Assembly (NCBI RefSeq): GCF_002119725.1
Contig: NZ_CP021109.1
Location: 4,402,001 to 4,466,000, forward strand
DNA from: Bordetella genomosp. 9
GTDB taxonomy: Bacteria > Pseudomonadota > Gammaproteobacteria > Burkholderiales > Burkholderiaceae_B
DNA: 64,000 nucleotides
Direction: 5' to 3'
Shown here: one piece after another, positions 34,082 through 42,670 of the stretch
Layout of the letters: each line of letters starts with the position of its first letter
How positions within the stretch are numbered: the stretch's first letter is position 1
Program-made: the position numbers and the translations under genes
The notes under the pieces: generated by a model
What the model was told of the DNA's origin: nothing
Database searches by the model: none
Seen by the model: the letters and a program-made list of their open reading frames with translations, nothing else

Positions 34082-34696
34082 GTCCGGGCCTGCGTGAGCA
34101 TCTGTGGAGGACGCCGCTTGGCGTAGTGCGCCAAAGCGGCTGCGACGGCCCATGATTCGTTCGAATCGCGTGGTGACCAATTGACGATTCGGACTACGGC
34201 GATCGGGCGTCGGCAACGCGGTTGAACGCGCTGTGCGCGGACGCCGATGTAGAAGCGGTTGAGTTCGGCATGAGCCTCGCCGGGAGGGTCGCCGTAAGCG
34301 CGAGGGACGACGCCGTGCGCACGCTCGACGCGCGGCCTAGACCGATTGCCGGCCGGCGTGCGCCCGCTCTAGGCGATGCGGCCGATCCCAATCCCGTTGC
34401 ATCCGGGCCGCAATCGTTTCGCGCCTTCGTTCGGGCACGGCCCTCGCGCGCCACCTCCGGCCGGCGCCGCCCCGCCGCCCCGGCCGGCACGCCTGGCGGC
34501 CGGCAACTGTGCGGGAAAACCCCCGGTCGGAAACCCGGCTTTTCCCCTTCCAAATTTATTAATCAATCATTTAATATCTGTCGGCGCGAGCCATGGTTCG
34601 CGTGTCTTCAGCAAGATTCTCGAGTCGCCTTCCGGAGCACGCGCCGGCAGGCGAAGCCGGCAAGGGTGAAGTACGGCAACGGAACGGAGGGCTTCC
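34082..34696. other. Intergenic region between autotransporter and second importer operon
   Basis: About 615 bases with no credible gene. It serves as the divergent control region for the autotransporter (minus) and the importer-nic gene block (plus). A conspicuous AT-rich patch at about 34549-34579 (AAATTTATTAATCAATCATT and following TTAATAT) stands out in otherwise GC-rich DNA about 120 bases before the plus-strand gene and is the best place for its promoter. I could not define clear hexamers or an operator. Confidence 0.55.
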
Positions 34697-35830
34697 ATGC
34701 GTAGAGGTTTTGTGGGGTACGCCGCGCTCGCGGCGCTTGTCGCCGGACATGCCGCATATGCGGCCGACACGGTGAAGGTGGGACTGATCCAGCCCCTGAC
34801 GGGGTCGGTCGCCTACAACGGCATTGCGGATGTGAACGGCGCCAAGCTTGCGGTCGCGCAGCGCAACGCCAAGGGGGGCGTCCTCGGCAAACAGGTGGAA
34901 CTGATCGTCGAAGACGGCCAGTGCCAGCCCGCCAAGTCCGTCAACGCGGCGGAAAAGCTGATCCAGAAAGACCAGGTCCCCGTCATATCGGGCGCCTTCT
35001 GCAGCTCGGCCACCATCGCCGTCATGTCCGTGGCCGAGAAATACAAGGTCCCGCTGCTCAGCGGCGTTTCGTCCAAGACCGACCTGACGGAACGCGGCAA
35101 CCAGTGGTTCTTCCGCTCCGCGGAAACCGACTCCCTGATGGCGCACGCCTTCGCCGAGATCCTGGTCAAGAACCTGAAGCTGAAAACCATCGCCTATATC
35201 GGCGTCAATGACGACTGGGGCCGCGGCGGGGTCGATGAGTTTTCCAGGCAGATCGAATCCATGGGCGGCAAGACCGTGCTGAAGGAGTACTTCGACCACG
35301 GCACCACGGACTTCTACACCCTGCTCACCCGCGTGCGCGCGGCCAAGCCCGACGGCATTTTCGTCGCCGCGGAAACGCAGGACGGCTCCATCGTCGTGAA
35401 GCAGATGAAGGAACTGGGCCTGACCAGCAAGGTGTTCGGCGTGGGCAGCTGGGCCACGGCGGACTTCGTCAAGCTGACCGGCGACGCCTCCGAAGGCATC
35501 CATGCCGCCGTTCCGTACGCGGCCACCATCGATACGCCGGCCAATCAGGCCTTCGTCGCCGACTACAAGGCCGCCTACAAGGAAGCCCCGGGCAAATACT
35601 CCGCCGCCGGCTACAACGCCCTGAACATCATCATGGACGCCATCGAGCGCGCCGGCGCGGCCGATCCCGCCAAGATCCGCGAGGCAATGCAGAAGACCGA
35701 CTACAAGGGCCCGAACGGCCACTTCCGGTTCGACGCCAAGCACCAGGCCTACGGCTTCGATGCCGTGCTCGTGCAACTGAAGAACGGCACGCCGGAAATC
35801 GTTTCGCGCACCACCGTCCAGGAACCCTGA
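34697..35830 (+). CDS. Periplasmic substrate-binding protein, Leu/Ile/Val-type (system 2)
   Basis: 377 residues with a Sec signal peptide (MRRGFVGYAALAALVAGHAAYA-AD, cleavage near residue 22). The mature protein starts TVKVGLIQPLTGSVAYNG and has the family pattern ISGAFCSSATIAVMSVAEKYKVPLLSG and DDWGRGGVDEFSRQIE. A GGAGG site lies before the ATG at 34697. It is followed by four co-oriented importer genes and then, about 3.5 kb later, the nic genes, which points to nicotinate or a pathway intermediate as ligand. That link rests on gene order only. Confidence 0.9.
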   Translation: MRRGFVGYAALAALVAGHAAYAADTVKVGLIQPLTGSVAYNGIADVNGAKLAVAQRNAKGGVLGKQVELIVEDGQCQPAKSVNAAEKLIQKDQVPVISGAFCSSATIAVMSVAEKYKVPLLSGVSSKTDLTERGNQWFFRSAETDSLMAHAFAEILVKNLKLKTIAYIGVNDDWGRGGVDEFSRQIESMGGKTVLKEYFDHGTTDFYTLLTRVRAAKPDGIFVAAETQDGSIVVKQMKELGLTSKVFGVGSWATADFVKLTGDASEGIHAAVPYAATIDTPANQAFVADYKAAYKEAPGKYSAAGYNALNIIMDAIERAGAADPAKIREAMQKTDYKGPNGHFRFDAKHQAYGFDAVLVQLKNGTPEIVSRTTVQEP

Positions 35831-35844
35831 AGGGGAGGTTTCCC

Positions 35845-36720
35845 TTGTTCGACCTACTTCTGCAATTCCTGGTCAATGGCCTGGTCAACGGCACGTTCTA
35901 CGCCTTGTCGGCGCTGGGACTGACGCTGGTGTTCGGCCTGATGCGCCTGGTGAACTTCGCCCACGGCGAGTTCTACATGATGGGCGGCCTGCTGGGCTGG
36001 GCCTTGACGACGTCGCTGCACCTGAACTTTTTCGCGGGTCTTGCGCTGGTGATCGTCGTGATGGGCGCGGTCGGCTGGGTCGTGGACCGTCTGCTGATCG
36101 AACGGGTGCGCGGGCAGGGAGAAGAGCCCGGCATTCTGCTGACCATCGGACTGTCCATTTTCCTGACCAATACCGCGCTGCTGCTGGTGGGCACCGCGCC
36201 GCAGAAGGTCGCGGCGCCGGTGGCCGGCACGCCCGTCTTTCTCGGCCCCGTCGTCATCACACAGGTACGCGTTTTTGCGGTGGCGGCCTGCGCGGTCGTC
36301 ATCGTCGCGGCGCACCTGTTGATCCAGCGCACCCGGCTGGGCAAGGCGATGCGCGCCACGTTCCAGGACCCGATGGCGGCGCGGCTGGCCGGCATTCCGA
36401 CGGCCAGGATCTACGCAGCCACCTTCGCCATGGGGACGGCACTGGCCGGCACCGCAGGGATGCTGCTGGGATCGATCTATGTGGCGCAGGCCAGCATCGG
36501 CGGCCTGGTGAGCCTGAAGGCGTTCGTGGTGGTCATTCTGGGCGGCATGGGCAGCTTTGCCGGCGCCATCGCAGGCGGGCTGATCCTGGGTGTGGCCGAG
36601 GCGCTGTGGGGCGGCTACCTGTCCACGGGCTCGGTGGATCTGGTCGGCTTCGCACTGGTGATCCTGATCCTGTTCTTCCGGCCTTACGGCTTGTTCCCCA
36701 CCCGCGCGGAGCGTGCATGA
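35845..36720 (+). CDS. ABC importer permease, LivH type (system 2)
   Basis: 291-residue permease starting FDLLLQFLVNGLVNGTFYALSALGLTLVFGLMRLVNFAHGE, the LivH N-terminal pattern. The EAA-type loop is around MAARLAGIPTARIYAATFAMGTALAG, followed by KAFVVVILGGMGSFAGAIAGG. The start is a TTG at 35845, six bases after AGGGGAGG; no ATG in frame fits. The rare start may limit its production relative to the binding protein. Overlaps LivM (ATGA). Confidence 0.9.
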   Translation: MFDLLLQFLVNGLVNGTFYALSALGLTLVFGLMRLVNFAHGEFYMMGGLLGWALTTSLHLNFFAGLALVIVVMGAVGWVVDRLLIERVRGQGEEPGILLTIGLSIFLTNTALLLVGTAPQKVAAPVAGTPVFLGPVVITQVRVFAVAACAVVIVAAHLLIQRTRLGKAMRATFQDPMAARLAGIPTARIYAATFAMGTALAGTAGMLLGSIYVAQASIGGLVSLKAFVVVILGGMGSFAGAIAGGLILGVAEALWGGYLSTGSVDLVGFALVILILFFRPYGLFPTRAERA

Positions 36721-37682
36721 TGAATGGCGAACGCAACTTCCTGGCGGGTTTCGTCCTGCTGATGCTGGCCTTCGCGCTCGGCGTGAACAACGAATACCTG
36801 CTGCATATCGCCGTCCTGATCCTGCTGTACGCGATCCTGGCGACCAGCCTGAATCTGATCGTGGGCTACGTCGGCGAGTTCCCCCTGGGGCACGTGGCCT
36901 TCTTCGGCATCGGCGCCTATACGCTGGCGCTGGGCGCAACGAAACTGGGCCTGGCGCCTGGGCTGCTGTTGCCGCTGGCCGGCGTCGTGAGCGCGATCGC
37001 GGGGCTGGTGATCGGCGGCGTAACGTTGCGGCTGAAGGGGCCGTTCTTCGTGATCGTGACGCTGGCCTTCGCCGAGGTGTTGCGCCTGGTGGCGAACAAC
37101 TGGATCGATCTGACCAACGGGCCGATGGGGATTTCCGGCGTGCCGCACCCCGCCTTCCTGGACGCAGCGGGCTGGCTGGCCGGCAAGCGGGGCTATGCCG
37201 TGCTCGGAGTGGCGCTGGCCGCGGTGACATTGTTCATCGCCTATCGGCTGGTGCATTCCAACGCCGGCCGCGCCGCCATCACGCTGCGGGAGAACCGCTA
37301 CGTCGCCGTGTCGATCGGCATCGATCCGGTGCGCTACGCGCTGTTCGTCTTCACGGTGGCAGCGTTCCTGGCAGGGCTTGCCGGGGCCTACTACGCCGCC
37401 TACATCTCGTATGTCGGCCCGGAAGTCTTCGGTTTCCCGTTCACGGTATCGATGATCATCATGGTGCTGCTGGGCGGCAAGGGAACGCTGAGCGGGCCGC
37501 TCATCGGGGCCGTCGTGGTGACCCTGCTCGAAGAGTATCTGCGCGAGTTCAAGGAATTGCGCCTGTCGCTGTTCGGCCTGATCGTCATGGGCGTCGTGCT
37601 GTTCTCGCCCAACGGCATCATGGGATATGCCCGCCGCCTTGCGCCGCGCCGCGCGCCTGCCGCGGAGAAACGCCATGCTTGA
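36717..37682 (+). CDS. ABC importer permease, LivM type (system 2)
   Basis: 321-residue LivM-like permease. Key segments are YAILATSLNLIVGYVGEFPLGHVAFFGIGAYTLALG, TLRLKGPFFVIVTLAFAEVLRL, LRENRYVAVSIGIDPVRYALFVFTVAAFLAGLAG and VLLGGKGTLSGPLIGA. Two adjacent ATGs (36717, 36720) are possible; the first overlaps the LivH stop. It overlaps LivG by 8 bases at its 3' end. It is distinct enough from the system 1 LivM that a recent duplication within the window is unlikely. Confidence 0.9.
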   Translation: MMNGERNFLAGFVLLMLAFALGVNNEYLLHIAVLILLYAILATSLNLIVGYVGEFPLGHVAFFGIGAYTLALGATKLGLAPGLLLPLAGVVSAIAGLVIGGVTLRLKGPFFVIVTLAFAEVLRLVANNWIDLTNGPMGISGVPHPAFLDAAGWLAGKRGYAVLGVALAAVTLFIAYRLVHSNAGRAAITLRENRYVAVSIGIDPVRYALFVFTVAAFLAGLAGAYYAAYISYVGPEVFGFPFTVSMIIMVLLGGKGTLSGPLIGAVVVTLLEEYLREFKELRLSLFGLIVMGVVLFSPNGIMGYARRLAPRRAPAAEKRHA

Positions 37683-38433
37683 AGTTCAAGGACTCTGCAA
37701 ATCCTTCGGCGGCATCCATGCGGTGCGCGACATCGACTTCCGTGTCGAGCCGGGCCAGATCGTCAGCCTGATCGGACCCAACGGCGCGGGAAAGACCACC
37801 TGCTTCAACCTGGTCACCGGCTTCTACGCGCCCAGCGCGGGCCGCGTGCGCTACCAGGGCCGCGACGTTACCGGCACCCGGCCGCACGAGATGGCCCGCA
37901 TGGGGGTGGTCCGCACCTTCCAGAAGACCAATGTGCTGAAGAACCTGACGGTGCGCGAGAACCTGAAGGCGGCGCAGTACCTGCATGCCCGCGCGCCGTT
38001 GTGGCGCACCTTCTGGCCCGGCCCGGCCCAGCGTGCCGCGGAACGGGAGATCGAGGAACGGGCCGGCCAGATCGCCGCGCTGATGAACCTGCAGGCGCGC
38101 TGCGACACGCCGGCGCACGCGCTGTCGTGCGGCGAATTGCGGCTGCTGGAAGTGGGCGTGGCGCTGGGCGCACGGCCGCGTCTGCTGATGCTGGACGAAC
38201 CGGCCGCCGGTTTGAACAGCCACGAAGCCGTCGTGCTGGCGCGCCTGCTGAAGACGCTGCCGGGCGCGTGGGTGGAATCGATACTGCTGGTGGAGCACAA
38301 CATGAATCTGGTCATGCATGTTTCCGACCACGTGGTGGTGATGAATTTCGGGCAGAAGCTGGCCGCCGGCGCCCCGCGCGACATTCAGAACGACCCCGCG
38401 GTACTGGAAGCCTATATCGGGAGGGCGGCATGA
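37675..38433 (+). CDS. ABC importer ATPase, LivG type (system 2)
   Basis: 252-residue ATP-binding subunit: Walker A GPNGAGKT, Q-loop region VVRTFQKTNVLKNLTVREN, signature LSCGELRLLEVGVALG, Walker B LLMLDEPAAGLNS, and switch His in LLVEHNMNLVM. The signature LSCGE departs from LSGGQ but is seen in LivG-type proteins. The ATG at 37675 overlaps the end of livM by 8 bases; its own stop overlaps the LivF start (ATGA). Confidence 0.92.
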   Translation: MLEVQGLCKSFGGIHAVRDIDFRVEPGQIVSLIGPNGAGKTTCFNLVTGFYAPSAGRVRYQGRDVTGTRPHEMARMGVVRTFQKTNVLKNLTVRENLKAAQYLHARAPLWRTFWPGPAQRAAEREIEERAGQIAALMNLQARCDTPAHALSCGELRLLEVGVALGARPRLLMLDEPAAGLNSHEAVVLARLLKTLPGAWVESILLVEHNMNLVMHVSDHVVVMNFGQKLAAGAPRDIQNDPAVLEAYIGRAA

Positions 38434-39227
38434 GCGCGCCGGGCCGCCCCAAGGGCGCATCCTCCCCCGGGGAGGAAGTCGCGCAGCGGCAGGAGAATAC
38501 GCCGGTGAGCGGCGCCCCCCTGCTCTCGCTGTCCAACGTCCATGCCGGCTACGGCAAGCTCAAGGCGCTGCACGGCGTGTCGATGGAAATCGCGCAAGGC
38601 GAGGTCGTGGCGCTGATCGGCGCCAACGGCGCGGGCAAGTCCACGATCCTGCGCACGGTATCGGGCCTGATCGCGCCGATGGCCGGCGACGTGCGTTTCG
38701 ACGGCCGTCCCATCGGCGGCATGCAGGCGCCGGACATCCTGGCGATGGGCCTGGCGCACTGTCCCGAGGAAAGGCACATCTGGCCCGAAATGACGGTGCA
38801 GGAGAACCTGGAACTGGGCGCCTACCTGTGCCGCTCGCGCGCCGAAGTGCAGCGGCGCGTCGGCATTGCCTTCCACCGTTTTCCGCGTCTGAAGGAGCGC
38901 CAGCGCCAGCTGGCGGGCACGTTGAGCGGCGGCGAGCAGCAGATGCTGGCGATCGCACGCGCGCTGATGTCCGAACCCCGGCTGCTGATGCTCGATGAAC
39001 CCAGCCTCGGCCTGAGCCCCAAGATGGCGCTGGAGGTCTTCCAGGTCGTGCGCGAAATCAGCGCGCACGGTGTGACCGTGCTGGTGGTCGAACAGAACGT
39101 GCATAACGCCCTGTCCGTGGCCTCGCGCGCCTACGTCGTCGAGACCGGCCGCATCGCCGCGGAGAAGGAGTCGAACGCGCTGCTGGGCGACCCGGAGCTC
39201 TTGAACGCCTACCTGGGCGGGGGATAG
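38430..39227 (+). CDS. ABC importer ATPase, LivF type (system 2)
   Basis: 265-residue ATPase with a non-conserved N-terminal tail of about 32 residues before the ABC domain (LLSLSNVHAGYGKLKALHGV). Walker A GANGAGKS, Q-loop neighbourhood CPEERHIWPEMTVQEN, signature LSGGEQQMLAIARALM, Walker B LLMLDEPSLGLSP, and VLVVEQNVHNAL. The ATG at 38430 overlaps the LivG stop; a start further downstream would remove the tail and lose this coupling. It is separated from nicE by about 125 bases. Confidence 0.9.
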   Translation: MSAPGRPKGASSPGEEVAQRQENTPVSGAPLLSLSNVHAGYGKLKALHGVSMEIAQGEVVALIGANGAGKSTILRTVSGLIAPMAGDVRFDGRPIGGMQAPDILAMGLAHCPEERHIWPEMTVQENLELGAYLCRSRAEVQRRVGIAFHRFPRLKERQRQLAGTLSGGEQQMLAIARALMSEPRLLMLDEPSLGLSPKMALEVFQVVREISAHGVTVLVVEQNVHNALSVASRAYVVETGRIAAEKESNALLGDPELLNAYLGGG

Positions 39228-39352
39228 CCCACCCCGAAGCGCCGACGCGCTTCCCCTTCAAGAGGGCAAGGCGCTCGGCATGCGTGTGGAAGGCGCGTCT
39301 GGTGCCGGTTCGAAGACGCGCTGAAGTGTGAATAACGATGAGTGGAGTTGCG

Positions 39353-40105
39353 ATGCAGAAGACCTACCGTATCGGCCAGATCGTGCCGAGTTCGAACACC
39401 ACGATGGAGACGGAGATTCCGGCGATGCTGCTGGCGCGCCAGCAGATCCGGCCCGAGCGCTTCACCTTCCATTCCAGCCGCATGCGCATGAAGAAGGTGG
39501 TGAAGGAAGAACTGGCGGCCATGGATGCGGAGTCGGATCGCTGTGCGGTGGAGCTGAGCGATGCGCGCGTGGACGTGCTGGGTTATGCCTGCCTGGTGGC
39601 GATCATGGCGATGGGGCCGGGCTATCACCGCCAGTCCGAAAGCCGTTTGCAGGCCCACACCGCCGCCAACGGCGCGGATGCGCCGGTCATCACCAGCGCC
39701 GGCGCGCTGATCGAAGGCCTGAAGGTGATCGGCGCGCGCCGCATCGCCGTGGTGGCGCCGTACATGAAGCCGCTCACCCAGCTGGTGATCGACTACATCG
39801 CCAGCGAGGGCTACGAGGTGGTGGACTCGCGCGCGCTGGAGATTCCCGACAACCTGGAGGTGGGCCGCCACGACCCGGCGCGCCTGCCCGGCATCGTCGC
39901 CGGCATGGACCTGTCCAAGGCCGACGCCATCGTGCTGTCGGCCTGCGTGCAGATGCCGTCGCTGCCGGTGGTCGCGCAGGTCGAAGCGATGACGGGCAAG
40001 CCGGTGATCACGGCGGCCATCGCGACCACCTACGCCATGTTGAAGGCCCTGGACCTGGATCGCATCGTGCCGGGCGCGGGGGCCTTGCTGTCGGGAGCCT
40101 ACTGA
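39353..40105 (+). CDS. nicE: Maleate cis-trans isomerase
   Basis: Isomerises maleate to fumarate, the last step of aerobic nicotinate catabolism, feeding the TCA cycle. The 250 residues belong to the Asp/Glu racemase superfamily. RIGQIVPSSNTTMETEIPAM and FTFHSSRMRMKKVVKEELAAM are the family opening. The two catalytic cysteines are Cys80 (GYACLVAI) and Cys198 (LSACVQMPS), and the protein ends ALLSGAY as in known NicE. The ATG at 39353 follows GGAGTTGCG; an ATG at 39338 would add five residues without a good ribosome site. It is first in a nicE-D-X-F-C run. Confidence 0.93.
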   Translation: MQKTYRIGQIVPSSNTTMETEIPAMLLARQQIRPERFTFHSSRMRMKKVVKEELAAMDAESDRCAVELSDARVDVLGYACLVAIMAMGPGYHRQSESRLQAHTAANGADAPVITSAGALIEGLKVIGARRIAVVAPYMKPLTQLVIDYIASEGYEVVDSRALEIPDNLEVGRHDPARLPGIVAGMDLSKADAIVLSACVQMPSLPVVAQVEAMTGKPVITAAIATTYAMLKALDLDRIVPGAGALLSGAY

Positions 40106-40108
40106 GCC

Positions 40109-40930
40109 ATGCAAAGCACATTCCTGTATGGCGCGCACGTGCACGCCAACGGCATCCGCCAGCACTATCTGCGCTACGGCGGCCAGCGCCCTGGCATGGA
40201 TCCGGTGATCATCGTGCCGGGCATCACCAGCCCGGCGGTCACCTGGGGATTCGTGGGCGAGCGCTTCGGCCAGGTCTTCGACACCTACATTCTGGACGTG
40301 CGCGGTCGCGGCCTGTCGCAGGCGGGCGACGATCTTGACTACGGCCTGGACGCGCAGGCGGCCGACCTGAACGCTTTCGCGCAGGCGCTGGGGCTGACGC
40401 GCTACAGCGTGGTGGGCCACTCCATGGGCGGGCGGATCGCCATCCGCGCGGCCAGCGCGCATCCGCCGGGGCTGGCGCGCATCGTCGCCGTCGACCCGCC
40501 CGTCTCTGGGCCGGGACGGCGCGCGTATCCGGCGCAACTGCCCTGGTACGTCGATTCCATCGCCCAGGCCCGCCACGGCATGGGCGTGGAAGAAATGCGC
40601 AAGTTCTGCCCGACCTGGACCGAGGCCCAGCTGCGGCTGCGCGCGCAATGGCTGCACACCTGCGACGAGCGGGCCATCCGCCAGAGCTTCGAGGAATTCC
40701 ATACGCAGGACATCCACGCGAATCTGCCCGCGGTGCAGGCGCCGCTGCTTTTGATGACCGCCGCGCGCGGCGACGTGGTCAAGGACGAGGACGTGGCGGA
40801 AATCCAGGCGCTCAAGCCCGGCACCGAGCACGTGCGCGTGCCCGACGCCGGGCACATGATCCCCTGGGACAACGAGGCCGGCTTCTACGCGGCCTTCGGC
40901 GATTTTCTGGGAGCTTCGACATGGCGATAA
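40109..40930 (+). CDS. nicD: N-formylmaleamate deformylase
   Basis: Alpha/beta hydrolase that splits N-formylmaleamate into maleamate and formate. 273 residues with the nucleophile elbow VVGHSMGGR (Ser105), an acid in IVAVDPPVSGPG, and the catalytic His in PDAGHMIPWD. The cap region and PGITSPAVTWGFVGERF fit NicD. It begins 3 bases after nicE and overlaps nicX by 10 bases, supporting a single transcript. On sequence alone it could be any hydrolase of this fold; position between nicE and nicX settles the role. Confidence 0.92.
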   Translation: MQSTFLYGAHVHANGIRQHYLRYGGQRPGMDPVIIVPGITSPAVTWGFVGERFGQVFDTYILDVRGRGLSQAGDDLDYGLDAQAADLNAFAQALGLTRYSVVGHSMGGRIAIRAASAHPPGLARIVAVDPPVSGPGRRAYPAQLPWYVDSIAQARHGMGVEEMRKFCPTWTEAQLRLRAQWLHTCDERAIRQSFEEFHTQDIHANLPAVQAPLLLMTAARGDVVKDEDVAEIQALKPGTEHVRVPDAGHMIPWDNEAGFYAAFGDFLGASTWR

Positions 40931-41964
40931 GCGACTTCGAAATGGTGCGTGCCTGGAAACAGGTGCTTGAACTTTCCCGCCTGCAGCGCGGCCAGACGGT
41001 GACGATCCTGACCAGCGCCGGCACACACCCGCAGACCTTGTCCACGGCCCTGATCGCCTGCCAGGACATGGGCGCAATCGTGAACCGGCTGGACCTGCCG
41101 CCGGTCAACGGCGAGAAATCCCTGAGCCGCGACGCGCTGGCCTACCTGGGCACCACGCCGCTGACCGGCAACCGCGCCGCCATCGCGGCGCTGAAGGCCA
41201 GCGACCTGGTGCTGGACCTGATGACTTTGCTGTTCTCGCCCGAGCAGCACGACATCCTGCAAAGCGGCACGAAGATCCTGCTGGCCGTGGAGCCGCCCGA
41301 AGTGCTCGCCCGCCTGGTGCCGACCGCGCAGGACAAGGCGCGCGTGACCGCGGCCGCCGCCCGCATCTCGGCCGCGCGCGAGATGCGCGTGACCTCCGCC
41401 GCCGGCACCGACCTGAGCTGCCCGCTGGGCGAATTCCCCGCCATCAGCGAGTACGGCTTCGTCGATGAGCCAGGCCGCTGGGACCACTGGCCCAGCGGCT
41501 TCGTGCTGACCTGGCCCAACGAAGGGGGGGCCAACGGCACCATCGTCATCGACCGCGGCGACATCCTGCTGCCGCAGAAGTCGTACGCGAACGACCGCAT
41601 CACGCTGACGGTGGAAAACGGCTACGCCACGCGCATCGAAGGCGGCGTGGACGCCGAGCTGCTGCGCGAATACATGCGCAGCTTCAACGACCCGGAAGCG
41701 TATGCGATCTCGCATATCGGCTGGGGCCTGCAGCCGCGCGCGCACTGGACCACGCTGTCGCTCTACGACCGCGAAGCGAGCATCGGCATGGACGCGCGCG
41801 CCTACGAGGGCAACTTCCTGTTCTCGCTGGGGCCGAACAACGAGGCGGGCGGCGCGCGCACCACGGCCTGCCATATCGACATTCCGCTGCGGGCCTGCAC
41901 CGTCAGCCTGGACGGCCAGGAAGTGGTCCGCCAGGGCAAGGTCATCGACGCAGCGCAACCCTAG
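40921..41964 (+). CDS. nicX: 2,5-dihydroxypyridine 5,6-dioxygenase
   Basis: Fe(II)-dependent extradiol-type ring cleavage of 2,5-dihydroxypyridine to N-formylmaleamate, the committed ring-opening step. 347 residues. Residues recalled as metal ligands in Pseudomonas putida NicX fall at the same numbers here: His265 (SHIGWGL), His318 and Asp320 (ACHIDIPL). The ATG at 40921 lies within the end of nicD (10-base overlap), and this start makes the numbering agree. A larger upstream frame is an artefact of high GC. Complete and probably active. Confidence 0.94.
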   Translation: MAISDFEMVRAWKQVLELSRLQRGQTVTILTSAGTHPQTLSTALIACQDMGAIVNRLDLPPVNGEKSLSRDALAYLGTTPLTGNRAAIAALKASDLVLDLMTLLFSPEQHDILQSGTKILLAVEPPEVLARLVPTAQDKARVTAAAARISAAREMRVTSAAGTDLSCPLGEFPAISEYGFVDEPGRWDHWPSGFVLTWPNEGGANGTIVIDRGDILLPQKSYANDRITLTVENGYATRIEGGVDAELLREYMRSFNDPEAYAISHIGWGLQPRAHWTTLSLYDREASIGMDARAYEGNFLFSLGPNNEAGGARTTACHIDIPLRACTVSLDGQEVVRQGKVIDAAQP

Positions 41965-41984
41965 CACCACGGAAAGCACACCCC

Positions 41985-42635
41985 ATGACTCACCAGGAAG
42001 AAGCCGTCTACCGGCAGCAGGGCTTTGGCGCCGACATGGACCTGAGCGGTCCGGCGGGCCTGCTCATCGTCGATTTCGTCAACGGGTTCGCCGACCCCGC
42101 GCGCTTCGGCGGCGGCAATATCCCCGCGGCCATCGAAGCGACCATTGCGCTGCTGGCGCACGCGCGCGATCGCCGCTGGCCGGTGGCGCACACCCGTATC
42201 GTGTTCGCCGACGACGATGGCGACGCCAACGTGTTCACCCTGAAAGTGCCCGGCATGCTCACACTGAAAGAGCACGACCCGGCCAGCGCCGTGGTGGACG
42301 TGCTGGCCCCGCGCGCGGGCGAACTGGTGGTGCGCAAGACGCTGCCTTCGGCCTTCTTCGGCACCGGCCTGGCGCCGTGGCTGACGCAGCGCGGCGTGCG
42401 TACCCTCGTCGTGGCCGGGTGCACCACCAGCGGCTGCGTGCGCGCCAGCGTCGTGGACGCGATGTCGCACGGCTTCAAGCCCCTGGTGGCCAGCGACTGC
42501 GTGGGCGACCGCGCGATCGGCCCGCACGAGGCCAATCTTTTCGACATGCGGCAGAAGTATGCCGCGGTCATGACGCGCGACGAGGCGCTGCGGATTCTCG
42601 ATTCCGCCCGCGCCGAGGGCGACGGCAATCGATAA
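41985..42635 (+). CDS. nicF: Maleamate amidohydrolase
   Basis: Cysteine hydrolase of the isochorismatase-like superfamily that deaminates maleamate to maleate and ammonia. 216 residues. The triad is visible: Asp30 in LLIVDFVNGF, Lys118 in VVRKTLPSAFFGT, and Cys151 in AGCTTSGCVRASVVDA. It begins 20 bases after nicX. Relatives include nicotinamidases and N-carbamoylsarcosine amidases, but the operon makes NicF the clear choice. Confidence 0.93.
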   Translation: MTHQEEAVYRQQGFGADMDLSGPAGLLIVDFVNGFADPARFGGGNIPAAIEATIALLAHARDRRWPVAHTRIVFADDDGDANVFTLKVPGMLTLKEHDPASAVVDVLAPRAGELVVRKTLPSAFFGTGLAPWLTQRGVRTLVVAGCTTSGCVRASVVDAMSHGFKPLVASDCVGDRAIGPHEANLFDMRQKYAAVMTRDEALRILDSARAEGDGNR

Positions 42636-42670
42636 CAAACCCGGCGCCCGCGAGGCGTGAGGAGAAGAGC

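Noticed and set aside
39236..39253. Hairpin GAAGCGC-CGAC-GCGCTTC after the second livF gene, considered as a terminator separating the importer from nicE
   Set aside because: Only a 7-base stem with no T-run; in DNA this GC-rich such repeats arise by chance, so it cannot be called a terminator.
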